From an uncultured Collinsella sp. (lineage in GTDB: Bacteria; Actinomycetota; Coriobacteriia; Coriobacteriales; Coriobacteriaceae): a stretch of 64,000 bases of DNA. The stretch covers positions 124,001 to 188,000 of the forward strand of contig CATZLI010000003.1 of NCBI GenBank assembly GCA_958421275.1, given 5' to 3'. Shown here piece after piece: positions 26,395-35,076 of this stretch (position 1 is its first letter; each line of letters opens with the position of its first letter). The notes under the pieces were generated by a model, which saw only the letters and a program-made list of their open reading frames with translations, ran no database searches and was not told the DNA's origin. The translations under genes were made by a program, and so were the position numbers.

Positions 26395-27492
26395 ATGTCC
26401 TCGACCTTTGGCAACGTCTTGCACTTAAGTATCTTCGGCCAGTCGCACTCCCCCGCTATCGGCTGCTCGCTCGATGGCATTCCGGCAGGTATCGCCGTGG
26501 ACCAGGAGCAGCTGCAGGCCTTCCTTGACCGTCGCGCCCCCGGTCGCGACGAGACCGCAACCAAGCGCCGCGAAGCCGACGCCGCGCATATCATTGCCGG
26601 CGTTGTAGATGGACACACCACTGGCGCGCCCATCGCCGCGATTATCGAGAACACCAACACGCGCTCCAAGGATTACTCCGAGTTGCGCCGCAAGCCCCGT
26701 CCCGGACATGCGGACTTCCCTGCGCGCGTGAAGTATCACAACATGCACGATGTCGCCGGTGGCGGGCATTTCTCCGGCCGCCTAACGGCACCCTTATGCA
26801 TCGCCGGCGGCATTGCGCTGCAGGCACTCGAGGCCCGCGATATTCAGGTCATGGCGCACGTCGCGCAGATCGGCGGCATCTCCGACCTGCCGATGGACGA
26901 TATGGTCTATCGCGAGGCCGACCGCAAGGCGATCCTTACGAACGATCTGCCGTGCATTGACGCCGCCGCAGCCGGTCGAATGCGTGAGGAGATCCTAGCC
27001 GCGCGCGACGAACTCGACAGCATCGGCGGCATCGTGGAGTGCGGCATTTACGGGCTTCCCGCGGGCATCGGCGACCCCATGTTCGACGGCATCGAGAACC
27101 GCATCGCGCAAATCGCGTTTGGCATTCCCGCCGTAAAGGGCGTGGAGTTTGGCATGGGCTTTGCCGTGGCCGCCATGCGCGGCAGCGAAAACAATGACCC
27201 ATATCGAATCGACGCCGAGACCGGTGAAATCGAGGTCGAGTCCAACAACGCCGGCGGCATCTTGGGCGGCATCTCCACCGGCGCGCCCGTCATGTGGCGC
27301 ATGGCCGTAAAGCCGACGCCCTCGATTGGCCGCGAGCAGCAGACCGTGGACATGGACGCCATGGAAAATGTCGAACTCTCGGTCCACGGTCGTCACGATC
27401 CCTGCATCGTCCCCCGAGCCGTCCCCGTTGCCGAAGCAGCCGCGGCGCTCGCCATCTGGGACGCCCTCCTCGAGGACGCCGCCCAGCTCTAA
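26395..27492 (+). CDS. aroC: Chorismate synthase
   Basis: Makes chorismate from EPSP with reduced flavin. Signatures GQSHSPAIGCSLDGIPAGI, RPGHADFPARVKY and GGHFSGRLTA at the N-terminal half and RHDPCIVPRAVPVAEA near the end are present. It is 365 residues. Its ribosome site (GGAGGAA) lies in the last codons of aroA. It ends just before a large inverted repeat that breaks the otherwise tight operon. Confidence 0.96.
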   Translation: MSSTFGNVLHLSIFGQSHSPAIGCSLDGIPAGIAVDQEQLQAFLDRRAPGRDETATKRREADAAHIIAGVVDGHTTGAPIAAIIENTNTRSKDYSELRRKPRPGHADFPARVKYHNMHDVAGGGHFSGRLTAPLCIAGGIALQALEARDIQVMAHVAQIGGISDLPMDDMVYREADRKAILTNDLPCIDAAAAGRMREEILAARDELDSIGGIVECGIYGLPAGIGDPMFDGIENRIAQIAFGIPAVKGVEFGMGFAVAAMRGSENNDPYRIDAETGEIEVESNNAGGILGGISTGAPVMWRMAVKPTPSIGREQQTVDMDAMENVELSVHGRHDPCIVPRAVPVAEAAAALAIWDALLEDAAQL

Positions 27493-27500
27493 AAATCTCT

Positions 27501-27520
27501 GGGGGCCAACTCCGGCCCCC
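27501..27520 (+). terminator. Hairpin after aroC
   Basis: A 7-bp G+C stem (GGGGGCC/GGCCCCC) with a six-base loop nine bases after the aroC stop. No T run follows, so it is more likely a 3' end protector or weak pause than a full terminator. Confidence 0.4.
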
Positions 27521-27531
27521 ACGCCCACCCA

Positions 27532-27607
27532 GTGATTTTTCTGGGACGGGGATTAAAAAATCATTAGGTACACAATGATTTTTTAATCCCCGTCCCAGAA
27601 AAATCAC
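27532..27607. repeat. Perfect 34-bp inverted repeat
   Basis: Two arms of 34 bases (27532-27565 and 27574-27607) are exact reverse complements around an eight-base centre (AGGTACAC). Each arm holds CTGGGACGGGG and a run of six A or T. It fits no protein. It could form a very long RNA hairpin between aroC and pheA, or be a REP-like mobile palindrome. Confidence 0.9.
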
Positions 27608-27628
27608 CGAAACGTGAAAGGGGTCCCT

Positions 27629-28774
27629 ATGGACCTTGCTGACATCCGCCAGGCCATCGATGGCATCGACACCACGCTCCTCAACAGCTTTGTCGAGCGT
27701 ATGGACATTGCCACCGAGGTCGCCAAATCAAAGATCGAGATGGGCAAGGCCGTCTTCGACCCCGCCCGCGAGCGCTCCAAGCTCAATAACCTCGCCAGCC
27801 GCGCGCCCGAGCGCTACGAGGCGCAGACCATCACCCTGTTCCGTCTCCTCATGAGCATGAGCAAGGCCGAGCAGCAGCGCTACATCAACGAGCTCAAGGG
27901 CATCACGGTCTCGCAAAAGGCCCATGCCACGGCCGCAGCCTGTGACACGCCCTTCCCCCAGACGGCCACTGTCGCCTGCCAAGGCGTCGAAGGCGCCTAC
28001 AGCCAGATCGCCGCGTGCAAACTCTTCGACGTGCCCGACATCGCGTTTTTCGAGACCTTCGAGGGCGTCATGCGCGCCGTGCGCGACGGCTTTTGCGAGT
28101 TTGGCGTACTGCCCATCGAAAACTCAACCGCCGGCTCGGTAAACGCCGTCTACGACCTGCTCGCACAGTTCGACTTCCATATCGTGCGCTCGCTGCGCCT
28201 CAAGATCGACCACAACTTGCTCGTCAAGCCCGGCACCAAGCTCGCCGACGTGCGCGAGGTTTACAGCCACGGCCAAGCCATTGCCCAGTGTGCGGGCTTT
28301 ATCGAGTCCCACGACCTGCACGCTACCAAGTACCCCAACACGGCCATGTCGGCCGAGATGGTCGCCAGCTCCGAGCGCACCGATATTGCCGCCATCGCAT
28401 CGCGCAGCTGCGCGGCACTCTATGGCCTGGAGGTGCTGGAGCCCAACATCCAGGACTCGGACAACAACTACACGCGCTTTGTCGTCATCAGCCGTGAGCC
28501 GCGCGTCTATCCCGGTGCCAACCGTACCTCGCTCATGATTACCACGGCCAATGAGCCGGGCGCCCTCTACCGCGTGCTCGAGCGCTTCTATGCGCTCAAC
28601 ATCAACCTCATCAAGCTCGAGAGCCGCCCCATCCCCGGCCGCGACTTTGAGTTTATGTTCTACTTTGATCTGGACTGCCCCTTTGGCAGCAAGGCCCTCG
28701 ACGACCTGCTCGATTCCATCGACGACGTGTGCGAAAGCTTCACCTACTTTGGCAGCTACACGGAGGTGCTCTAG
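27629..28774 (+). CDS. pheA: Bifunctional chorismate mutase / prephenate dehydratase (P-protein)
   Basis: Converts chorismate to phenylpyruvate for phenylalanine. An AroQ-type chorismate mutase fills residues 1-85 (DIRQAIDGIDTTLLNSFVER). The dehydratase domain starts VACQGVEGAYSQIA and includes PIENSTAGSVNAVYD. A C-terminal ACT domain (TTANEPGALYRVLERF, ESRP) gives phenylalanine feedback control by family knowledge. ATG 27629 is chosen, five bases after AAAGGGG. It lies 21 bases after the inverted repeat. Confidence 0.95.
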   Translation: MDLADIRQAIDGIDTTLLNSFVERMDIATEVAKSKIEMGKAVFDPARERSKLNNLASRAPERYEAQTITLFRLLMSMSKAEQQRYINELKGITVSQKAHATAAACDTPFPQTATVACQGVEGAYSQIAACKLFDVPDIAFFETFEGVMRAVRDGFCEFGVLPIENSTAGSVNAVYDLLAQFDFHIVRSLRLKIDHNLLVKPGTKLADVREVYSHGQAIAQCAGFIESHDLHATKYPNTAMSAEMVASSERTDIAAIASRSCAALYGLEVLEPNIQDSDNNYTRFVVISREPRVYPGANRTSLMITTANEPGALYRVLERFYALNINLIKLESRPIPGRDFEFMFYFDLDCPFGSKALDDLLDSIDDVCESFTYFGSYTEVL

Positions 28775-30025
28775 ATGACCGATACCGCCGCAACCCGCCC
28801 CTACGGAGTGCTGGGCCGCGTGCTGGGCCACAGCTACACCCCGACCATCTACAAGGAGCTCGCTGGGCTCGAGTACGTGCGATTTGAGCGCGAGCCCGAG
28901 GACCTCGCGGCCTTTATGACGGGCGACGAATGGGAGGGTACCAACGTGACCATCCCCTACAAGCGCGCCGTCATGGAGTACCTGGACGAGCTGAGTCCGC
29001 TCGCCGAGCGCATGGGCAACGTCAACACCATCACACGCCTACCCGACGGTCGCCTGCGCGGCGACAACACCGACTACTTCGGTTTTCAGTGCCTGGTCGA
29101 GGAGCTGGGGGTTGAGGTTGCCGGCAAGAAGGCTCTCGTACTCGGCGCCACTGGCGGCGCCGGTACCACGGCAAGTATGGTGCTGGGAGACCTAGGCGCC
29201 ATCGTCGTACCCGTGGGTCGCACGAGCGAGGTCAACTACGGCAACATCGCGCAGCAGTCCGACGCCGCCCTGCTCGTCAACTGCACGCCTGCCGGCATGT
29301 TCCCCCACTGCCCCGACGCGCCCTGCACGCTCGAAGGGCTCGATGCGCTCGAGGGCGTCATCGACATTGTCTACAACCCCGCCCGCACGGGCCTGATGCT
29401 CGAGGCCGAGCGCCGCGGCATCCCCTGCATCGGTGGCCTGCTGATGCTCGTGGCCCAAGCGGCACAGGCCGTCGAGCGCTATACCGGCCAAGTCACCCCG
29501 CGCAAGCGCATCTTAGACGTAACGGAGCGCCTGTCACGCCGCGAACAGAACATCGCGCTGATCGGCATGCCGGGCTCGGGCAAGACCCGCGTGGGCGAGC
29601 AGATCGCCCAGCTCACGGGCCGCGAGCACATCGATCTCGATCGCGCCCTCGAGGAGCGCCTGGGCATGCCCTGCGCCGACTTTATCATCAAGTGCGGCGA
29701 GGCGGCCTTCCGCGAGCAGGAGACGGCAGCGCTGGCCGACATCTCCAAGCGCAGCGGCTTGGTGCTCTCCACCGGCGGCGGCGTGGTTACGCGCGACGAG
29801 AACTACCCGCTGCTGCACCAGAACAGCCAGATCGTGATGCTCAACCGCAAGCTCGACGAGCTCGCCCACAAGGGCCGCCCCATCACCGCGCGCGACGGCA
29901 TCGACAAGCTGGCCGAGCAGCGTATGCCGCGCTACCGCGCCTGGGCCGACTACATCATCGACTCACGCGACTGCGCCGCCAACACCGTCCATGCCCTCCT
30001 CGACACCCTCCCACCCGCTCTCTAA
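28775..30025 (+). CDS. Fused shikimate dehydrogenase and shikimate kinase
   Basis: One polypeptide carries two consecutive shikimate-pathway steps. Residues 1-245 are AroE: NVTIPYK with the catalytic lysine, GDNTDYFGF with the shikimate-binding Asp, and LGATGGAGTTA for NADP. Residues 260-416 are AroK: Walker A GMPGSGKTRVG, HIDLDRALEE, and the STGGGVV shikimate loop. The linker VTPRKRILDVTERLSRREQ is short and charged. The start codon follows the pheA stop without a gap, and GGAGGT lies at the end of pheA. Substrate handover between the halves is plausible. Confidence 0.93.
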   Translation: MTDTAATRPYGVLGRVLGHSYTPTIYKELAGLEYVRFEREPEDLAAFMTGDEWEGTNVTIPYKRAVMEYLDELSPLAERMGNVNTITRLPDGRLRGDNTDYFGFQCLVEELGVEVAGKKALVLGATGGAGTTASMVLGDLGAIVVPVGRTSEVNYGNIAQQSDAALLVNCTPAGMFPHCPDAPCTLEGLDALEGVIDIVYNPARTGLMLEAERRGIPCIGGLLMLVAQAAQAVERYTGQVTPRKRILDVTERLSRREQNIALIGMPGSGKTRVGEQIAQLTGREHIDLDRALEERLGMPCADFIIKCGEAAFREQETAALADISKRSGLVLSTGGGVVTRDENYPLLHQNSQIVMLNRKLDELAHKGRPITARDGIDKLAEQRMPRYRAWADYIIDSRDCAANTVHALLDTLPPAL

Positions 30026-30027
30026 CC

Positions 30028-30068
30028 AAAACCACCACAAAGGGGGCAGGCACCTTTGTGGTGGTTTT
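30028..30068 (+). terminator. Strong intrinsic terminator between aroE-aroK and aroQ
   Basis: A perfect 16-bp stem (30028-30043 with 30053-30068), nine-base loop, and a T run inside and after the right arm. It starts two bases after the aroE-aroK stop and should cut most read-through into aroQ. Confidence 0.85.
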
Positions 30069-30089
30069 TCAACTGCAAAGGAAGCAACC

Positions 30090-30527
30090 ATGAAAGCACT
30101 CGTCATTAACGGCCCCAACCTCAACATGCTCGGCATTCGCGAGCCAGGCATCTACGGCAGCGACAACTACGATCGCTTAGTGCAGATCTGCCAGGAAGCG
30201 GGTGCCGCACAGGGCTTCGACGAGGTCGAGGTCTTCCAGTCTAACCACGAGGGCAGCATCGTCGACAAGATCCAGGAGGCTTACGGAAAGGTCGACGGCA
30301 TCGTCATCAACCCGGCCGCCTACACGCACACAAGCGTGGCCATCCTGGACGCGCTCAAAGCCGTCGCCATCCCGGCTGTGGAGGTCCACATTAGCGCAGT
30401 CGAGACCCGCGAAGACTTCCGCCAGGTGAGCTACGCCCGTCTGGCCTGCTTCGCCACCATCACCGGAGAGGGCCTGAAGGGCTACGCCCACGCGTTGGAG
30501 CTGCTGAAAGAGCATCTCGAAAAGTAA
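30090..30527 (+). CDS. aroQ: 3-dehydroquinate dehydratase, type II
   Basis: Dehydrates 3-dehydroquinate to dehydroshikimate. The type II signature VINGPNLNMLGIREPGIYG opens the protein; the catalytic Tyr lies in this loop. The QSNHEG and NPAAYTHTSVAI segments and EVHISAV complete the active site. It is 145 residues, forming dodecamers in the family. ATG 30090 has AAAGGA upstream. It lies behind a strong terminator, so its supply may be limited or it may use a promoter I cannot see. Confidence 0.95.
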   Translation: MKALVINGPNLNMLGIREPGIYGSDNYDRLVQICQEAGAAQGFDEVEVFQSNHEGSIVDKIQEAYGKVDGIVINPAAYTHTSVAILDALKAVAIPAVEVHISAVETREDFRQVSYARLACFATITGEGLKGYAHALELLKEHLEK

Positions 30528-30593
30528 AATGCCAACCCCAACAAACAGCAGCGGCTTGCTCGCGCTCGGCTCCAGCAACACACAAGATGAAAA

Positions 30594-30622
30594 AAGCCCA
30601 GACCACCAAGCGGTCTGGGCTT
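30594..30622 (-). terminator. Intrinsic terminator after tRNA-Arg(TCT)
   Basis: An 11-bp stem followed on the minus strand by TTTTT (plus-strand 30589-30593). It ends the tRNA transcript and lies between the converging aroQ and tRNA genes. Confidence 0.85.
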
Positions 30623-30631
30623 AATAAACGA

Positions 30632-30708
30632 TGGTGCTCCATGGCGGATTCGAACCGTCGACCTTGGGATTAGAAGTCCCCTGCTCTATCCAACTGAGCT
30701 AATGGAGC
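30632..30708 (-). tRNA. tRNA-Arg (anticodon TCT)
   Basis: Cloverleaf on the minus strand: acceptor GCTCCAT with ATGGAGC, D-arm GCTC/GAGC, anticodon loop CTTCTAA giving TCT, T-loop TTCGAAT, encoded CCA. The outermost anticodon-stem pair looks like a G-A mismatch. It reads AGA. Confidence 0.93.
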
Positions 30709-30762
30709 AAATAACCGCACGCCCAAGCAAGCACAAGCCTGTCAGGCGCAAGTAATTATAAC

Positions 30763-31530
30763 CTAGTTGAACTGCTCGCGGTACGCCTTGCAGACCTCAT
30801 CGACCGGGCCGTCCATGCGAAGGTCACCCTTCTCAATCCAAACGGCACGCCGGCAGATGCGCTCAACCTGCTCCATAGAGTGCGAAACGAACAGAACCGT
30901 CACGTCGCCGCTCTGGATAAAGTGCTGGATGCGGGCCTCACACTTTTGCTGGAAGAACACATCACCGACGGACAGCGTCTCGTCAACGATCAGAATATCG
31001 GGCTCGGTAATCGTCGCGATTGCAAAGGCGATACGCGCCACCATGCCCGAAGAGAAGTTCTTAAGCGGCATATCGACAAAGTTCTGCAGCTCAGCGAACT
31101 CGATAATGCCGTCAAAGTTGGCGTCGATGAACTCCTTGGTATAGCCGAGCAGGGCGCCGTTCAGATAGATGTTCTCGCGGGCGGTCAGCTCGGGGTCAAA
31201 GCCGGCGCCAAGCTCAATCAGCGGCGCGATGTTACCGTGCACCTTAACGCTGCCCTCGCTAGGCTCAAGAACGCCAGCGATAATCTTGAGCATCGTAGAC
31301 TTGCCGGAGCCATTGGTGCCGACCAGACCCACAACCTCGCCGCGATGAATATCAAACGAGATGTGCTTAAGCGCCCTAAACTCCTCAAAGAACAGCTCGT
31401 GCTTGGCAAGCTTAATGAAGTACTCCTTGAGGTTGGTCAGCGACTCGGACGCCATGTTAAAGATCATGGTGACGTCGTCGACCTCGACAGCCAGAGGCTG
31501 CTCGCTGTAATCAACAACAGATTCAGTCAT
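30763..31530 (-). CDS. Polysaccharide ABC exporter, ATPase (Wzt/TagH type)
   Basis: Powers export of a lipid-linked polysaccharide or teichoic-type polymer. Walker A is GTNGSGKST, the signature reads FSSGMVARIAFAIA, and Walker B is ILIVDETLSVGD, all in the Wzt/TagH/RfbE style. It is 255 residues without the C-terminal sugar-recognition domain that some Wzt proteins carry, so export is probably not end-cap controlled. ATG 31530 is chosen, eight bases after AGGAG. It follows the permease by 11 bases. Confidence 0.9.
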   Translation of the reverse strand: MTESVVDYSEQPLAVEVDDVTMIFNMASESLTNLKEYFIKLAKHELFFEEFRALKHISFDIHRGEVVGLVGTNGSGKSTMLKIIAGVLEPSEGSVKVHGNIAPLIELGAGFDPELTARENIYLNGALLGYTKEFIDANFDGIIEFAELQNFVDMPLKNFSSGMVARIAFAIATITEPDILIVDETLSVGDVFFQQKCEARIQHFIQSGDVTVLFVSHSMEQVERICRRAVWIEKGDLRMDGPVDEVCKAYREQFN

Positions 31531-31541
31531 CACAGCACTCC

Positions 31542-32387
31542 TTAGATGTAGAGGATAAATTTGCGCTCGGACTTATGGAACACGGTATAGCCAATAATAA
31601 GCGCAAGAACCGCCCAAGCGACGCACATACCAAACGTCATAAGCGAGGGCGTAGTCTGGAACAGGAAGATATCGCGCATAAACTGCAGGTAGTTGAACAT
31701 GGGGTTCGCATACATCAAGATACGCACGAGATGCGGCATTTGCGCAATATAGTCAGTCGTCCAGAAGATGGGCGTAATGTAAGTCCACGCCGTAATGACG
31801 ACGCTCCACAGATGCATAACGTCGCGGAAGAAGACCGTAAGGGCAGAGAGCATCATGCCCAGGCCCATGCAGAAGCACATAAGCAGCAGCAGGCAAACCG
31901 GCAACAGAATCAGGTGCCAAGAAGGCATAACGCGGAACCACAGCATGACGATGGCGACGGCGACCAGCGAGAAGGCAAAGTTGACCAGCGAGAAGAGCAC
32001 CTTCTGCACCGGGAAAACCCAGCGGTGCACCTTAACCTTCTTGAGCAGAGGGGCAGCGCCCACGATCGACGTCAGGGCCTGGTTAGTAGACTCAGACATG
32101 ACGGCAAAGGTGATGTTACCCACGATCAAGTACAGCGGGTACATCTCGGGCGTCATTGAGCCATTGCGGCCCTGGCCAAAAATCGTCGAGAACACGATGG
32201 CCATGACGATCATCATCAGCAGCGGGTTGAGCACCGACCATGCGACGCCCAGAACGCTACGGCGATACTTGATCTTAAAATCCTTGGTAACCAGCTGACG
32301 AAGGATAAACGCGTCCTTCTCAAATTCGTTCTTAGCAAACGTCGCAGGCAGACTGCGAGTTTCTTGTTGCTTTGTCTGATCCGACAC
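31542..32387 (-). CDS. Polysaccharide ABC exporter, permease (Wzm/TagG type)
   Basis: Membrane half of the exporter, with six predicted helices and the ABC-2 style LVTKDFKIKYRRSVLGVAWSV entry segment. I start it at GTG 32387, behind AAAGGAG; a longer frame of 21 codons has no ribosome site. It is 281 residues. It pairs with the downstream ATPase and shares an intergenic promoter region with the divergent glycosyltransferase. The substrate is likely the rhamnose-containing polymer made by neighbouring genes. Confidence 0.9.
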   Translation of the reverse strand: MSDQTKQQETRSLPATFAKNEFEKDAFILRQLVTKDFKIKYRRSVLGVAWSVLNPLLMMIVMAIVFSTIFGQGRNGSMTPEMYPLYLIVGNITFAVMSESTNQALTSIVGAAPLLKKVKVHRWVFPVQKVLFSLVNFAFSLVAVAIVMLWFRVMPSWHLILLPVCLLLLMCFCMGLGMMLSALTVFFRDVMHLWSVVITAWTYITPIFWTTDYIAQMPHLVRILMYANPMFNYLQFMRDIFLFQTTPSLMTFGMCVAWAVLALIIGYTVFHKSERKFILYI

Positions 32388-32426
32388 GGATGCAACTCCT
32401 TTACTCGTAATCGTTGACAAACGAAC

Positions 32427-32517
32427 AGTATAGACCCGACGGCCATGCAAACGATTCGCGCAACAAAACTGGAGAACTAACCCACATCTTAGGATGCCAG
32501 GCCCAAACGGCTATACT
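32427..32517. promoter_or_regulatory. Divergent promoter region
   Basis: Two TATACT -10 boxes face outward: 32432-32427 for the ABC exporter on the minus strand and 32512-32517 for the glycosyltransferase on the plus strand. Both are preceded by CTATACT-type context, and neither has a good -35. Shared control of the two units is likely. Confidence 0.4.
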
Positions 32518-32547
32518 TTCTAGGATTGAATGTATAAGGAGCATTAA

Positions 32548-33519
32548 GTGAATTCTGAATCCATCGCCGTCATCATCCCTTGCTACAACGAAGCGCTCAC
32601 GATCGGCAAAGTCATCGACGACTTTCACCGCGAGCTTCCGCAGGCGACGGTCTATGTCTATGACAACAACTCGTCGGACGATACCTCACGCATTGCCACC
32701 GAGCACGGCGCCACAGTCCGCTTTGAGCCCCGTCAGGGAAAGGGCAACGTGTGCCGCCAGATGTTTCGCGATATCGACGCCGATTGCTACCTGATGGTCG
32801 ACGGAGACGACACCTACCCCGCCGAGGCGGCCAAGGCCCTCTGCGAGCCCATCCTTAACGGCACGGCCGACATGACCGTAGGCGATCGCCTTTCCAACGG
32901 CACCTACGCCGAGGAGAACAAGCGTGCCTTCCACGGCTTTGGCAATAATCTGGTCCGCGCCATGATCAAGTGGATCTATGGCTACAGCTTCGATGACGTC
33001 ATGACAGGCTACCGCGCCATGAGCCGCCCGTTCGTTAAAACCTTCCCAGTGCTTTCCGAGGGCTTTCAGATCGAAACCGAGCTCTCGATCCACGCCGTCG
33101 ACCACCGCTGGCGCATCAAAGATGTGCCCATCGAGTACCGCGACCGTCCCGAGGGTTCCGAGTCCAAACTCAACACCGTGAGCGACGGCATTAAAGTCGT
33201 TGCGATGATCGGCACGCTGTTCAAGGACTACCGCCCGCTGAAGTTCTTCAGCCTCGTTGCGCTTCTGTTCGCGGTATTCGGCCTCGCCCTGGGCATGCCC
33301 ATCGTTGTCGAATATTTCCAGACCGGCCTCGTCCCGCGCTTCCCCACCGCTATGCTCGCCGCCTCGTTTATGTTCCTGTGCGGCCTGAGCCTTGCGACCG
33401 GCTTCATCCTAGATTCTGTAGCAAAGGTCGAAAAAAAGCAGTGGGAGGTCAACGTGTACAGCAAATACGCCTACGACGACCAGCCCGGCCACCCTACTTC
33501 CATGCCAAGCGAGAGGTAG
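32548..33519 (+). CDS. GT2 glycosyltransferase with two C-terminal membrane helices
   Basis: GT-A fold sugar transferase of the polyprenyl-phosphate hexose synthase type. The nucleotide site is VIIPCYNEALTIGKVI, and the metal motif DGDDTYP lies near residue 90. FDDVMTGYRAMSR resembles DPM1/GtrB enzymes. Two helices (about 230-255 and 270-290) anchor it. The GTG at 32548 has AAGGAG six bases upstream. It is 323 residues. It probably charges undecaprenyl phosphate with a sugar for export or wall decoration; the sugar is unknown. Confidence 0.88.
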   Translation: MNSESIAVIIPCYNEALTIGKVIDDFHRELPQATVYVYDNNSSDDTSRIATEHGATVRFEPRQGKGNVCRQMFRDIDADCYLMVDGDDTYPAEAAKALCEPILNGTADMTVGDRLSNGTYAEENKRAFHGFGNNLVRAMIKWIYGYSFDDVMTGYRAMSRPFVKTFPVLSEGFQIETELSIHAVDHRWRIKDVPIEYRDRPEGSESKLNTVSDGIKVVAMIGTLFKDYRPLKFFSLVALLFAVFGLALGMPIVVEYFQTGLVPRFPTAMLAASFMFLCGLSLATGFILDSVAKVEKKQWEVNVYSKYAYDDQPGHPTSMPSER

Positions 33520-33569
33520 ATCTTCCGCAAAATACTATTGGCACCACTGCGCAGATAGCCACCAACAAG

Positions 33570-33599
33570 AAAAGCCGCCGTTAAAGAACGGCGGCTTTT
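33570..33599. terminator. Bidirectional terminator
   Basis: A perfect 13-bp stem with AAAA on one side and TTTT on the other and a four-base loop. It serves the plus-strand glycosyltransferase and the minus-strand rfbC-rfbD gene. Confidence 0.9.
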
Positions 33600-33621
33600 A
33601 CTCTCGAAAAGATAATAGCGG

Positions 33622-35076
33622 CTAGAGCGTCTTGATGTACTCCCCCAGCTCTTCCTCCCAGTCGGGCATGTGGAAGCCGGCAGCCTCGAGCTTGGACAGG
33701 TCGAGCGCGGAGTGGACCGGGCGCGGGGCGACGGGGCCCTCGGCGCTCGCGTAGTAGTCGGCGGTCGATACCGGCACGACCCTGTCCCCGTTGCCGTTGG
33801 CGGCCTCGAAGACGGCGCGGGCGATATCGGCCCAGGACTTGACGGTGCCGGAGCCGGTGCAGTCGTAGGTGCCGTAGGGGGCGTGCGTCCCCAGCACGTG
33901 GAAGATGGCCTCGGCCATGTCGCGCGTGAAGGTCAGGCGGCCCAGCTGGTCGTCAACGACCGTGACCTGCTCGAGCCCGTCCTCGGGGTCGGCGACGCGG
34001 TCGGACAGGCCCTTCATCGTCTTGACGAAGTTGCGGCCCTCGCCGATGACCCAGCTGGAGCGCATGATGTAGTGGCGCGGGCACCCGGCCACGGCGATGT
34101 CGCCGGCGGCCTTGGTCTGGCCGTAGACGGACAGCGGGCTGAGGGGCTCGTCCTCGTCATGCACCTCGGCGGTGCCGTCGAAGACGTAGTCGCTGGACAC
34201 GTGGACGAGGGTGATCCCGTGATCAGAGCATGTGCGGGCGAGGAGGGCGGGGCCGGTCGCGTTGGCCTTCCAGGCGGTCGCGCGGCCCTCGGCGGTCTCC
34301 GCCCTATCCACGGCGGTGTAGGCGCCGCAGTTGATCACGGCGCCGTAGAGCGACCAGTCGTACTGTGTGTAGGCGTCCGGGTCTGACATATCGAAGGTGT
34401 CGATGTCGCAGAAGTCGAAGTCCTTGGCGACGCCGCGCTCCTCCGCCAGCCTGCGCACAGCATGGCCCAGCTGGCCGTTGCAGCCGGTGACGAGCGTCCT
34501 CTTGGGCGCCATTGGGACGACGTCCCTGAGCATCGGGTGGTTGAGGTCGGCCTCGGAGACGGTGGCCTCATCGAGCGGGATCGGCCACTCGATGGCGAGC
34601 TCGGGGTCGGCGAGGTTCACGAAGGTGTAGGTCTTCTTGAGCTCGAGGGACCAGTGGGCGTCCACCAGGTAGGTGTAGGCGGTGCCGTCCTCCAGGGCCT
34701 GGAAGGAGTTGCCCACGCCGCGCGGGACGTAGATGGCCTTGGACGGGTCGAGCGTGCAGGTGAACACCTTCCCGTAGGTCTCGCTGCCCTCGCGCAGGTC
34801 CACCCAGGCGCCGAAGACGCTGCCGCGCGCCACGGAGATGAACTTGTCCCAGGGCTCGGCGTGGATGCCGCGGGTGACGCCGCGGCTGTCGTTGTAGGAG
34901 ATGTTGTTCTGGACGACCCTGAGGTCCGGGATGCCCAGGGCGGTCATCTTGGCGCGCTGCCAGTTCTCCTTGAACCAGCCGCGCGAGTCGCCGTGGACGG
35001 CGAGGTCGACGACCTTGAGGCCCTCGATGCCGGTCTCGGCGACGGAGAGGTCCTTCTCGAATGCGATGTCTGCCAT
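33622..35076 (-). CDS. Fused dTDP-4-dehydrorhamnose 3,5-epimerase and reductase
   Basis: The last two steps of dTDP-L-rhamnose synthesis in one chain. Residues 1-195 are the RmlC cupin (VVQNNISYNDSRGVTRGIHA, PRGVGNSFQALEDGTAYTYL). Residues 200-484 are the RmlD reductase (LVTGCNGQLGHAVR, HVSSDYVFDGT, YGQTKAAGD with the Tyr/Lys pair). ATG 35076 is chosen because AGGAG lies upstream; the frame stays open much further but only by high GC. It follows rfbB. The very GC-rich coding contrasts with neighbours on the right. Confidence 0.93.
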   Translation of the reverse strand: MADIAFEKDLSVAETGIEGLKVVDLAVHGDSRGWFKENWQRAKMTALGIPDLRVVQNNISYNDSRGVTRGIHAEPWDKFISVARGSVFGAWVDLREGSETYGKVFTCTLDPSKAIYVPRGVGNSFQALEDGTAYTYLVDAHWSLELKKTYTFVNLADPELAIEWPIPLDEATVSEADLNHPMLRDVVPMAPKRTLVTGCNGQLGHAVRRLAEERGVAKDFDFCDIDTFDMSDPDAYTQYDWSLYGAVINCGAYTAVDRAETAEGRATAWKANATGPALLARTCSDHGITLVHVSSDYVFDGTAEVHDEDEPLSPLSVYGQTKAAGDIAVAGCPRHYIMRSSWVIGEGRNFVKTMKGLSDRVADPEDGLEQVTVVDDQLGRLTFTRDMAEAIFHVLGTHAPYGTYDCTGSGTVKSWADIARAVFEAANGNGDRVVPVSTADYYASAEGPVAPRPVHSALDLSKLEAAGFHMPDWEEELGEYIKTL

